This document shows positions 54,101 through 64,000 of a DNA stretch of 64,000 bases, in pieces (the stretch's first letter is position 1; each line of letters opens with the position of its first letter). The DNA is from Opisthocomus hoazin. Taxonomy: Eukaryota; Chordata; Aves; Opisthocomiformes; Opisthocomidae. Location: contig NC_134417.1 of the NCBI RefSeq assembly GCF_030867145.1, positions 95,255,278 through 95,319,277 on the forward strand, given 5' to 3'. The notes under the pieces were generated by a model that had not been told where the DNA came from, did not search any database, and saw only the letters and a list, made by a program, of their open reading frames with translations. The translations under genes and the position numbers were made by a program.

Positions 54101-57100
54101 TGCGTTCCCGAAGGCTGGGAAACCGCAGGGAACGGTGGCAGGGTGCGGCTGGAGGAGCTGTGCTCCATCTCCTCCACGAGCAGCGAACGCCAGAGCTGTC
54201 AGCGCATCTCTGCTGCCGGGGCCGGAGCCGGGCTGGAGCCGGGCACCCTGGGCGCTGCGTGTCCTTGCCGCGCTGCCCCTGCTGCGGGCTGGGTCTGGGC
54301 TGGACTCCGCTCACCGTAGTCTCGAGCTTTGCTGGAAGCTGAGTGCAGAGATGGTTCGAGAACAGGCGAGAGGGAGGCTGGGCAGATTCTCTGATCACAC
54401 GCTCTGTTTTGTTTGGGTGGGGGGTGCTGGGGTCTCGGGGCACAGATTCCCAGGAGAGAATCCTGCGGGTACGTGGAGGTCCTCCTCGAGCCGCCTGACG
54501 TGCTAGCCAGGCCCTGGTCCTCTAACCCAGCGCATGGCCTTGCCTGGCAGAGGAGCTGGCAGGGCTGGCACTGCTCAGCATCTCCCAGAGCCGGCGCCCG
54601 GCAGGGCTGGCACGAGCAGAAGGATCTGCGTGGGGGAGTCCCGGAGCGGGGCCGCGCGTGAGGGGAGACCTTGGCCCCGTGGGAGTGATGGGCAGAGCAG
54701 AAACGTGGCTGGAGGAGGGCTGTGGCGCGCTTGGACCAACGCATCCGCTGTTTTTATGAAGTTCTACACTGTGGTCCCAGTCATCTGGAGCCACCTTTGC
54801 CAGGTGCTGCGTGCAGCTGATACAGCAGTTCTCGCCTCACAGAGCTGACCACTCAAAACAACGTCTCGTGGAGGAGTTGGGAAATCAGAAGAAGACATTG
54901 CTCGATGCTGTGATTGGCAGGAGCTGGGAGAGATGATGAAGCTGAAGCAGGAAGACTGGAGGGTGATCTCGATAGCTGAAGACCGAAGTGGGATGAAGTT
55001 GCAGGTGCCGTGGTGAGGGCGCGGCGGGGGCAAGACCTGTGATGCTGTGGCTGAAGAGAAGATGGGGACGTGGAGGTACGCCACAGGGCAAGAGTGGGCT
55101 TTGGATGTGGCCTCTGAGAGCGTTGGCGAGCTCCGTGGCTGCACTTCCGCGGTTGCCTCAATCCAACACAAGCGTGGTTGCTGGTAGAAGGGACAACGTG
55201 GCCCTTCCCATCCGGCAGCTCCCGGCCTGCCCTGCCCTCTGCCAGTGCTGGCTGCTGCGTGGGGAGCTGGGTCGGGGAGACCGAGCTCTGCGCTGGGGCT
55301 CGGCTGGACCAGTTTTCAGTTGCTCGCCGGGCTCACGGCGTGACCACACGAAGGTGAGTGTGGGCACAGGTGAGGAGGGGGTAACGCCAGGGCTGGGGGG
55401 AAGACAAAATGGACCTATATTTGCTGACTGAGAGTGAGACAGCTTGCTGAATACCCTGACCGTGACGGCGGCACAAGTCAGATGCCTGGGGAGGAGTGCG
55501 GGGACCAGCGGCTGTTTGAGGGACGCTTCCTCCGAGTGCTTTGCCAGACGTCGGCAGGTCTCCCGGCGCTCGCTGTGGGTGCTGTGCGTTTAGTCCTTGG
55601 TGGCTCTCTGCCCTTGGCTTGTTCAGTCTTCCCTGGCCCGGCATAAACTTGTAGCTCTCGCGATTCCACCCAGCAGAGAGTTTCACAGTGGGGTTGCAGA
55701 GGGTCTTTTGCTTGTTTGGGGACAGTTCTGCACCCGCCCGTGCTCCGGGCGATGGCGTGCCGCTGACCCTGTCCCCAGGAGCTGCCTCCACGTTCGGTGC
55801 AGGGCGAGACCTCGGTTTGTAGCCAGGACCATTGCTTGCGCTTTCCTGCTGTGCTTGGGCTGGAGCGGCCGGGGCTTTGCCTGGTGAGGACCCAGGGGGA
55901 GGAACTGGAGTGTGGTTAGTTTTTGGCAGCTGGTCTGTGGATGGCTGACCTTGCCATCTGCTTCCAGGAGGTTTCCTGGAGTTCCTGGCAGCGTGTCCCC
56001 TTTCTGTGCAGAGACCGTCGAGCCTGGGGCAGCGCTGGGCTCTCGCCTCCTCCGGAGTTTTGCCAAGGTCAGGAGCAGAGGCGTCTGAGCATCCGGGATG
56101 GATGTTCAGCGCTGGTGATGGGACTTTTGGTTCGTTTGGGTGGCCAGACTAGGTTTGGATTACATCTGATCTGGACCCTGAACTGTTTCCAGGTGGGCTG
56201 GCTGACGTGACGCAGGTCCCACCTTCTCTCCGCATCAGGAGCAGACCCCGGGGAAGACGGGGTGTTGCTGGCTGTCTGGCAGGGCAAGCCTGAGCTGGAA
56301 TCCCAGTCGCGCTCCCAGAGGTGGTGGGCAATGGCTGGGGGTTCCAAGGAAGCAGCAGCGGGCCGAGGGGCTGACACAGAAACCGAACTCCTAGAGACAG
56401 AGGGGTACCGGAGCTGCCCCAGCAACGTGCTGCTGGTCGGAGTGCTTAGCCTTTACGAGGACCTCAGTCATCGCCTCGCTGGGCAGAAGGAGCCCTTTTC
56501 TCTTCGTGATCCCACCTTCCTACTTTGGTGTCTGATTTTTTTAAATCCTCCTCCAGGACTTTCTGCGAGTCAGAGCCTCCTGTACGGCAGCTGCGCGGAG
56601 CGAGCAGGCCACGTCTGTTTGACTTCTGCCTGCAGTGCCCTGCGTGGAGAAGGCAACTGTGGTCTCGCTTCCTTCTGCCGCCTCCTGCAACGCTCTGGGC
56701 AGCGCTGGAGCTGGGGTGTGCCTGCTCAGGTGGATTTTCTCAAGTGCTGTAGTTGGAGCAAGGAGTCTCCTGAGGCAGGAGGGTTAAAAGTCAAGATAAT
56801 TTTAGCCTGCTTCCCTATTGAAAAGGAGGCTCGTATGATTAAGCCCTCTTCTTCTGTGCCTGCTTGCCTCTCCTGCCCCAGTAACTTTCAGACCTGCTGT
56901 CCAGTTTCAGCCAGACCTGGCAAACCCTGCTGTTCCCAAATTCCTACAAATCCCAAGAAAATAGGTATCCAGACAGAGCAGAGCAACCCGGCTCGTGCCA
57001 CATGGAGGGAAAGGGGCGTTTGCATCTGTCCTCAGTGGCTCGCTGCCACGGGGCTGCATCTGGGCACAGGAACCTCTGGCTTGTGTGAGTCACTCTGGAA

Positions 57101-58762
57101 GCTCTTGCCCGGGGTTATGGGTGAGATCTTGTTCTCCCCACGTGATTGCGGGTGCTGAAAGCCGCGCAGTCATCGAGGGCACTGCGTCTCGGTTACAGCG
57201 AACTGGTTGCTGGCCGCTGCGGCCGAAATCCTGGTCTTGTCGCGCTGATGCTGTGGTCCTGGAGGGCTGGGAGCCACCGCCTTCGGGCTGGTCATCTCAC
57301 GGCTCGGCTTGCTGCAACGGAGAACGTGGGCTGTCAGCCCCTGCCACGGGCTCCCTGTAGCACGTTTGTCGCTCGCTTGCCTCCTCCTGTTGTTTTTTGG
57401 ACTGCTCTTGATGTTTAGCCCAGCAGTGACTCCTGTGCCTGATGAGAAGGGTTCTGACTTTCAGACGAGGCTCTAGGGAGCGTGCATCCATCTCCCAGTC
57501 TCCAGAAGGATGAATGGAGTGCGAACCCATGAGCGAAGCAGCGCTGCTGGCCGGCGGGCGGGTGGCTGAGGCTGCTGCCGTCCCCCCGACGGGCAGTGGG
57601 TGCTGCAGGGTCGAAAGCGCAGTGGCACTTCTGTTCGGGGACAGTTAGGTGCGAGCCTGCCTCTTCTGTTACTGGTTTTTCCGCTGCGGTCACACCTTGG
57701 AGCCTTACCTGATCAGGTTCCTCCTGCAGAAGATGCTGTGAAAACACAGGACAAAGAGCCCTGGCACAGAGGTCTGGTAGCTTAGTTAAAAACGACAGGC
57801 GGATGCTGGTGAGCAAGCGGGGAGCGCGCAGAGACAGCGGGACAGCGTGGGCTGCACCGTGGACATGGACGTAGCGTGGCAGTCCTCTAACCTGCGTCGT
57901 GTTTGCTGTGCCTGGTGAGTACAGAGGCACAGGAGAGCTTTAAGGAGCAATTTGAAAGAGGATAATAAAGCGGATTTGAGGTTGTTTACAGAGAGCTCAT
58001 TCCAAACATGAAGTACAAATGGGAGAAAAGAGAGAGGTGTTTGCTTGAAATTTAGCAGCTGGGAAGCGGAGATTGCTGTCAGAGTTTGGGAGGGAGAAGA
58101 GTCAGCTCTTCAGCAGCAGAGGAAGGGTGGTTGTTAACGTATGAGTAGTTTGGGAGGGTGAAGGCAAGCAGCTTGCAGCTGACATGACAGAAGAGGAGGA
58201 CCCGGAGGGGGAATTCAAAGGGAGGGTTGGCCTGCTGAAGAAAGGGGGGTTAGGAAAATAATTTTAGTTGCAGCATTCTGACTGAATGTGGATGAGGCAT
58301 GATTTTATGCGTTATAGACAGCTGGGGGGGGAGGGTGCGATAGTGGTTGATGTCGAGGGGGAGCCTGGGGTCTTTGACTGTAGGCCGGGTGATGGAGGCT
58401 GTATTTCAGCGATGATAGCTTGTATGGCTCTGCAGGGGTTTAGGAACAAGGAGGATATGGAGAGGAGAGGAGAGTTAGGTCCGTGAACTCTGCTCCCTGT
58501 AGCAGCGTCTAAATGGTGTCCTTAACTCACAGGCAGAATCTAAGTGATGTCCCCGGTCATCGAGCAGCAAGGGCGTGGGGGAAGAGGGGACAAAGCTGGG
58601 ATTAGTAACAGCTCTCTTTAATCACGTTGAGCTCGGGCTTGTGGGTACACACTTGAAATGCTGGAGGGGAAAATAAGCTGAGACTTCATTTTGGACAGGA
58701 GACAGTCCAGGAATAGAAAGGCAGAACTATGAATCATCAACACGGAGCTGAGAGATGGTATT
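51185..58762. other. Intron sequence without recognised genes
   Basis: 7.6 kb within AGAP3 intron 1. A 60-base block is duplicated at about 53,640-53,725 (CTGTCTCTTTTTCTGACGAG twice). AT-rich segment at 52,370-52,560. Open frames are short and without known motifs. The stretch 57,930-58,760 is purine-rich and may be an old repeat that I cannot name. Confidence 0.5.
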
Positions 58763-59468
58763 TGTCATGGGTTAGCGTGGCTGGGTGCCAGGTACCCACC
58801 AAAGCCGCTCTGTCACTCCCCCATCTCAATGGGGGAGAGGAGATATGACCAAAGGCTCCTGGGTCGAGGTACGGACAGGGGGAGGTCGCTCGGCGATTAC
58901 TGTCACGGGCAAAACAGACTCAACTTGGGGAAATTAGTTTAATTTTTCACTAATCCAATCAGAGTAGGATAAAGGGAAATAAAACCACATCTTAAAACCA
59001 CCTCCCCCCACTCCTCGCTTCTTCCTGGGCTCAGCTTCGCTCCCGACTTCTCTGCCTCCTCCCTCTGAGCAGTGCCGGGGACGGGGAATGGGGCTGCGGT
59101 CAGCTCATCACATGTTGTCTCTGCTGCTCCTGCCTCCCCTCTCCCTTCCCCTGCTCCAGCGTGGGTCCCTCCCGTGGGACACAGCTGTCTGCTCCTGCCC
59201 TCCTGCTGCACTGAACGTGGGGTCTGCGGAGCTGCTCCTCGCGCATCGTCTCGCTCCTCTCTCCTGCTGCAAATGCCGTTACGCAGGCGTAGGTTGGTTT
59301 TTTTCTCTCTTAACTACGTTATCCCAGAGGCACTACCACCATCGCTGATGGTCGTGGAGCTGCCTGGCATTGCCTCTGTCGGGCATGGGAGAAGCTTCCA
59401 GCAGCTTCTCACAGAAGCCACCCCTGTAGCCTCCCCGCTGCCAAAACTTTGCCGTGCAAACCAGCACG
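58763..59468 (+). mobile_element. LTR-like element, probably a solo LTR of an avian endogenous retrovirus (fossil)
   Basis: About 700 bases starting TGTCATGGGTTAGCGTGGCT, with a polyadenylation-type AATAAA (58978-58983) and ending near AAACCAGCA. The start and several internal blocks (GGGGAAATTAGTTTAATTTT, CACTACCACCATCGCTGATG) agree with a repeat I know as common in bird genomes; family placement is uncertain. No internal retroviral genes are present next to it, so it is a broken remnant, best explained as a solo LTR. Target-site duplications are not clear. Divergence looks moderate. Confidence 0.55.
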
Positions 59469-59839
59469 GCGTTAAATTAAAATGTAAGGCTGGCTTGAAG
59501 CAGCTTGAAGGGAGAAAAGAAGGTGCTATGGGCAGAGCCGTGTGAGACACCTGAAAAACGCTGCAAAACTGAGGGTGGGGGTTGAAGATGCTGTTTTTGA
59601 GGCTGGTGAAGGAAGCAGTAGAGAGCTGCCAAGAGAATAAAAGAATTGCTGGGACCAGCAAGGACAAGGTGCTGTGTCCAGTTGTGTTCCTGAAGGAGCA
59701 GCTGTCAGGGTACAGAAGAGCCCAGAGTCTGTACGCGAGGCAGGAACAACCTCGTGCAGTCCCCCTGTGAGGTGGGAAAGGGCAATGGGAGGTCATTTAC
59801 CCATCTGCCTACCTAGGGTGAAGATGGCTGTCCTTCCTG

Positions 59840-60982
59840 AGCAATGTTTGTCTAACCAGCCTTTCAAAGACTGCTGGTGACAGCACAGCTGAAGCCTTCC
59901 CGGGAGACCGGACAGAGGTGGGTGGACTGTTTGGTGGGTGAGGAACTGGTCGGATGGCTGCATCCAAAGAGTTACAGCCAATGGCTCAGCGTCCAAATGG
60001 AAACCAGTAACTAGTGGTGTGTCTCCAGGGTCTGTACTGGGACCAATACTGTTGGATATTTTCATCAGTGACACAGACAGCGAGATCGAGTGCACCCTCA
60101 GCAAGTTTGCCGATGACGCCAAGCTGAGTGTGGTCAACGTGCTGGAGGGATGGGATGCCATCCAGAGGGACCCGGACAAGCTCGAGCAGTGGGCCTGCAT
60201 GGACCTCATGAAGTTCAACAAGGCCAAGTGCAGGGTCCTGCATGTGGGTCAGGGCAGTCACCAGTACCAGAACAGGCTGGGGGATGAATGCGTTGAGAGC
60301 AGCCCTGAGGAGAAGGACTTGAAGGTGCTGGTGGACAAAAAAATAGACATGACCTGGCAACGGGCGCTGGCAGCCCAGCAGGCCAGCCGTGCCCCGGGCT
60401 GCATCCCCAGCAGCGTGGGCACAGGGCGAGGGAGGGGATTCTGCCCCTCTGCCCCGCTCTGCTGAGACCCCCCGGGAGTCCTGCGTCCAGCTCTGGAGCC
60501 CTCAGCACAGGACAGAGCTGGAGCTGTGGGAGCGGGGCCAGAGGAGGCCCCAGCCATGATGCGAGGGCTGGAGCCCCTCTGCTGGGAGGAGAGGCTGGGA
60601 GAGCTGGGGCTGCTCAGCCTGGGGAGGAGAAGGCTGCGGGGAGACCTGAGAGCAGCTGCCAGGGCCTGGAGGGGCTGCGAGAGAGCGGGAGAGGGGCTGG
60701 GACAGGGGCATGGAGGGACAGGACAAGGGGCAACAGTTTTAAACTGAAAGACAGCAGATTTAGGTTGGACATAAGGAAGAAATGTTGAACGAGGGTGGTG
60801 AGACCCTGGCCCAGGCTGCTCAGAGAAGCTGTGGCTGCCCCCTCCCTGGCAGGGCTCAAGGCCAGGTTGGACGGGGCTGGGAGCAGCGTGGTCTGGTGGA
60901 AGGGGTCACTGCCCATGGCGGGGGGTTGGAACGAGGTGATCCTTAAGGTCCCTTCCAACCCAAACCATTCTGTGATTCTGGG
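59840..60982 (+). mobile_element. CR1 LINE, RT end to 3' tail, about 1.1 kb
   Basis: The longest diverged CR1 of the window. Encodes GSVLGPILLDIFISDTDSEI and CTLSKFADDAKLSVVNVLEG with an intact FADD, then HVGQGSHQYQNRLGDECVES. The 3' UTR has CAACAGTTTTAAACTGAAAG and the tail CATTCTGTGATTCTGG. 5'-truncated; different subfamily from the young copies. Confidence 0.95.
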
Positions 60983-61514
60983 AAATCTTGTCCGGTGTTT
61001 AGCTGTGCTTTTCAGTAGGAAGTTGAACCTGGATCTGTTCAGCTCCCCATTTCAGCCGCTTACCGAGAACGCAGGGAACAGATTGTTCACTTCCTTTTTG
61101 CAGCAGCCTCTTTCCATATTTGTAAATTGTAGCAGAATCCTCTTCTTGAGGCTTAATGACTTCGGGTCGTTGTCCGGACATCTTCCGATCCTCTTCGTCT
61201 CCGTGCCCCTCTGGACTCCCTCCCCTTGATCGTGTCCCTCTTGGGAAGTGGTACCCGAGGCTGGATGCGGCGCTCGGCCAGTGCTGGAAAAGGCGCGGGG
61301 CAGGACGACTTCTGCAGGCTGGTCCGTGCAGACGGCTCAGCGTGGTGGCCGCCTTGTCTCCGAAGCACAGCGGGGCCGACTGGCTGGTGACCCACTCTGA
61401 GCCCTGGGTGCTGTGCTGAGCGGTTGCTGACTCATCAACAGCTCTCCGGCCTGTTCTTGGGCAAGCGGTTAGTGCTGCGAGAGTGCAGACCCTCATAACT
61501 GCCCCTTTTGGAAT

Positions 61515-61906
61515 TTCACAGAATCACAGAATCACAGAATAGTAGGGGTTGGAAGGGACCTCTGTGGGTCATCTAGTCCAACCCCCCTGCCGAAGCAGGG
61601 TCACCTACAGCAGGCTGCACAGGATCTTGTCCAGGCGGGTCTTGAATATCTCCAGAGAAGGAGACTCCACAACCTCCCTGGGCAGCCTGGGCCAGGGCTC
61701 CGTCACCCTCCGAGGGAAGAAGTTCTTCCTCATGTTCAGACGGAACTTCCTGTGCCTCAGTTTGTGCCCATTGCCCCTTGTCCTGTCACTGGGCACCACT
61801 GAAAAGAGCTTGGCCCCATCCTCCTGACACCCCCCCTGCAGATATTTGTAGGCATTTATAAGGTCCCCTCGCAGCCTTCTCTTCTCCAGGCTGAACAAGC
61901 CCAGTT
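61515..61906 (-). mobile_element. CR1 LINE 3' part, minus strand
   Basis: Three ATTCTGTG units in reverse at the left (CACAGAATCACAGAATCACA), then 3' UTR to CTTCTCTTCCAGGCTGAAC-like sequence. Very similar to the copy at 62,547 (shared CTTGTCCAGGCGGGTCTTGA-type blocks, few differences). Confidence 0.95.
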
Positions 61907-62546
61907 AATTTCATCCTTTTTGGACAGTTTCTCCAATTTGATAAGCCATGGAGGATTCTAATCCTTGCAGTCACGCTTAGCTTCATGCCACCTGCCATGT
62001 TAATCAGTCTGCTTTCTTCCCTTGTCTGGTTTGTTAATAAGAATGCTGAAGAGAGCTGAACCTAGGAGAAACCTTGCCCAATCCAAGTCGATATTTGTTT
62101 CAATTTGTATGGCTATCTCTGATAAATATTCTCAGAATAGTTAACAAATCAGTGTTGTTCTGAGACTGTAGTAGGTTTATCCTTCCTTAATTCATTTTGA
62201 AAATACCACGTGAAAAAGTCAGAAGCGTTACGTAACGTACGATACTCAGCATCTGCTGCTCTGCCGTGCTGGGGGTCTGTCACCCCTCTGCGGAAGGACC
62301 TGCCGCTGGCTGGAGGCCGTTTGCTCCTTGTGAGCCCTCGTGTGCTAACGCGTGCCTCGTCTTCCAGCGACTTACAGGTTGGTGCTTCTTGGAATGTTTT
62401 GAATCAGGGTGGCCTGCGAGTTCTTAATCTTCTCCATTTGTTCATTTTTAAAGGTGGGCACTGCTTCTGCCTTTTCTGTGCAGCCCATCAGCTGAGAGCT
62501 CTCAGGGCTGGAGCTCTTCCCAGGTTGCTCCAGACAATTAAGCATT

Positions 62547-62868
62547 TCACAGAATCACAGAATAGTAGGGGTTGGAAGGGACCTCTGTGGGTCATCTAGT
62601 CCAACCCCCCTGCCGAAGCAGGGTCACCCACAGCAGGCTGCACAGGATCTTGTCCAGGCAGGTCTTGAATATCTCCAGAGAAGGAGACTCCACAGCCTCC
62701 CTGGGCAGCCTGGGCCAGGGCTCCGTCACCCTCAGAGGGAAGAAGTTCTTTCTCATGTTCAGACGGAACTTCCTGTGCCTCAGTTTGTGCCCATTGCCCC
62801 TTGTCCTGTCACTGGGCACCACTGAAAAGAGCTTGGCCCCATCCTCCTGACACCCACCCTTCAGATTT
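62547..62868 (-). mobile_element. CR1 LINE 3' part, minus strand, near twin of the 61.5-kb copy
   Basis: Begins CACAGAATCACAGAATAGTA and ends at CCACCCTTCAGATTTTTTTT. Nearly the same as 61,525-61,840 but its flanks differ, so probably two insertions of one young subfamily. The T-run at its end is unusual for CR1. Confidence 0.95.
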
Positions 62869-64000
62869 TTTTTTTACTGAAAGCTTAGGTATAGTCTTTG
62901 GCCCCTGGTTACTGTGCTAGACCCATCTTTGCTATTTCGAGTGAAGACCTGTGCAAAAAGGCATAAACCACTTTGTCCTGGGTGTCATTTCTCCACGGCG
63001 CGTTGTGTCCCCCGAGCAGCAGACCGGTGCTTGCCATGCCGTGGTGGCGACTGGGGCACGGAGAATCGCTGCTTGTCTCCGCTGGCGGCTGCTGGTTGCC
63101 TCTTCGTGTAGCTGTTCAGAGTTCAGTCTGTGGCGCTGGTGCCGCTCTTCTGGATTTATCCTTGTTAATCTGACCTGATTCCCGCTGGCGCGTGGCTGCC
63201 TTCCTGTGCCTGAGACCAGTGAGGAGCTGGTGTGAGCGAGCCTGGTGGGCTCCTGCCGCCCTGTTACTCCTTCGCACCGGGCTGATTTCTGCTTGTGCTG
63301 GTAGCACCGCGGCTCTGAGGACCTGCCAGCTTTCTGTAAGCTCTTGGTTTTGTTTTGTTTTCTTGTGGATTTGCTTCCAGTAGGATCTTGCCTGTGGAGT
63401 TTGGTAACGTCTGCCTTGGTGGAGTCTCTTGTTCATGGTTTGCTGTGCTTCCTCTGCTGCACCGTAAGCGCCTGTGGGCAGGCAGTCTGTCTTCTGCTCT
63501 GCCTCCTCCCGACAGCTTTCTTCAGAGGGTTTGCTGGAGGATGCTTTGGTAGTCTGAGACGTGGAAATGAAGTTGGAGAGAGTCTTAAGATAAAATTAGA
63601 GGACAAAAATCACACGTGGCCTGGTGCAAGTAAGAAATGGGTGTGGGAGAATCTGCCCAACGCCTTCTGCTCGGGAGCCCTTGCGTGAAAGTGGGTCGTT
63701 GGGGAGAGGACTGTGCAACGTGGCTGCGATGAGACGCTCAGCGAGCTTGTGATGGAAGGGCACGAGGAAGTTGCGATGGTGAGAGGCGAGGGCTGAGAGG
63801 GTGAGAGGGATGAGACTAAAATACATTCCTCCTGCGAGGAGAAAATGCCTGAAAGTGTGCTGAGCTCAGTCTGCTGGATTTTGTTTCTTTTTAAACACCG
63901 AGTTTGATACTGGAGTGTTTGTTCAGTTATTTCGCCTTGCACTGCGCACTAGTAAAACTCGTGTTTAGCTTAATAAACTGTTTGGCTGAAGCATTTCCTG
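62869..64000. other. Intron sequence without recognised features
   Basis: No gene, RNA or repeat family recognised in the last 1.1 kb. Confidence 0.5.

Larger units (their letters stand above)
48902..64000 (+). other. AGAP3: AGAP3 intron 1 (continues past the window)
   Basis: At least 15 kb. No second-exon sequence resembling the family's DAFVNSQEWTLS block was found in any frame. It holds a short GC-rich array at its start, CR1 copies at 51,025, 59,840, 61,515 and 62,547, and one LTR-like element. GC content falls to the right, reaching AT-rich stretches near 52.3-52.6, 53.4-53.8 and 62.0-62.2 kb. Confidence 0.7.

Noticed and set aside
57930-58762. Purine-rich segment considered as an internal part of the neighbouring LTR element
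   Set aside because: No recognisable retroviral protein or primer-binding features could be seen; left unassigned.

Overview
This window is bird nuclear DNA, probably from a GC-rich microchromosome. The evidence is about sixteen CR1 LINE pieces ending in the ATTCTGTG-type tail, a TGTCATGGG-type LTR-like element, vertebrate introns with GT-AG ends, CpG-rich promoters and many G/C-rich minisatellites. Gene order SLC4A2 - FASTK - TMUB1 - AGAP3 matches human 7q36.1. The species cannot be named from sequence alone.

Layout. 1-1953: G-rich tandem arrays and a possible liver/kidney-type promoter for SLC4A2, with a perfect HNF1 palindrome at 655-667. 1954-13719 (+): SLC4A2 (AE2 anion exchanger), read exon by exon from an AE2b1-like first exon (MTQ) to the stop; three introns carry large minisatellites. 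14564-30191 (-): FASTK, nine coding exons that join in phase to 831 residues, with an 8.2-kb last intron holding 33-bp and 54-bp arrays. SLC4A2 and FASTK meet tail to tail near 14.13 kb. 31735-32830 (-): TMUB1, two coding exons and a likely 5' noncoding exon; upstream lie four ACTACA/ZNF143-like elements and NRF1-like sites. 33.1-48.0 kb: intergenic, with CR1 copies of several subfamilies, an 18-bp array (36.7-37.2 kb) and a 21-bp array (40.6-41.4 kb). 48625-48901 (+): first coding exon of AGAP3 in a CpG-rich promoter. The rest of the window appears to be AGAP3 intron 1, with CR1 copies and one LTR-like fossil.

The genes are not one pathway: SLC4A2 exchanges chloride and bicarbonate at the plasma membrane, FASTK is a mitochondrial RNA-binding FASTK-family protein, TMUB1 is a membrane ubiquitin-like protein, and AGAP3 is an Arf GAP with a GTPase-like domain. 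What they share is old synteny.

I saw no convincing undescribed coding system. The most unusual material is non-coding: the density of intronic minisatellites (including a 578-bp higher-order repeat), the ACTACA array at TMUB1, the possible HNF1/FOXA promoter at SLC4A2, and the stretched last intron of FASTK. Most very long open frames here come from G/C-rich tandem repeats and are not genes.
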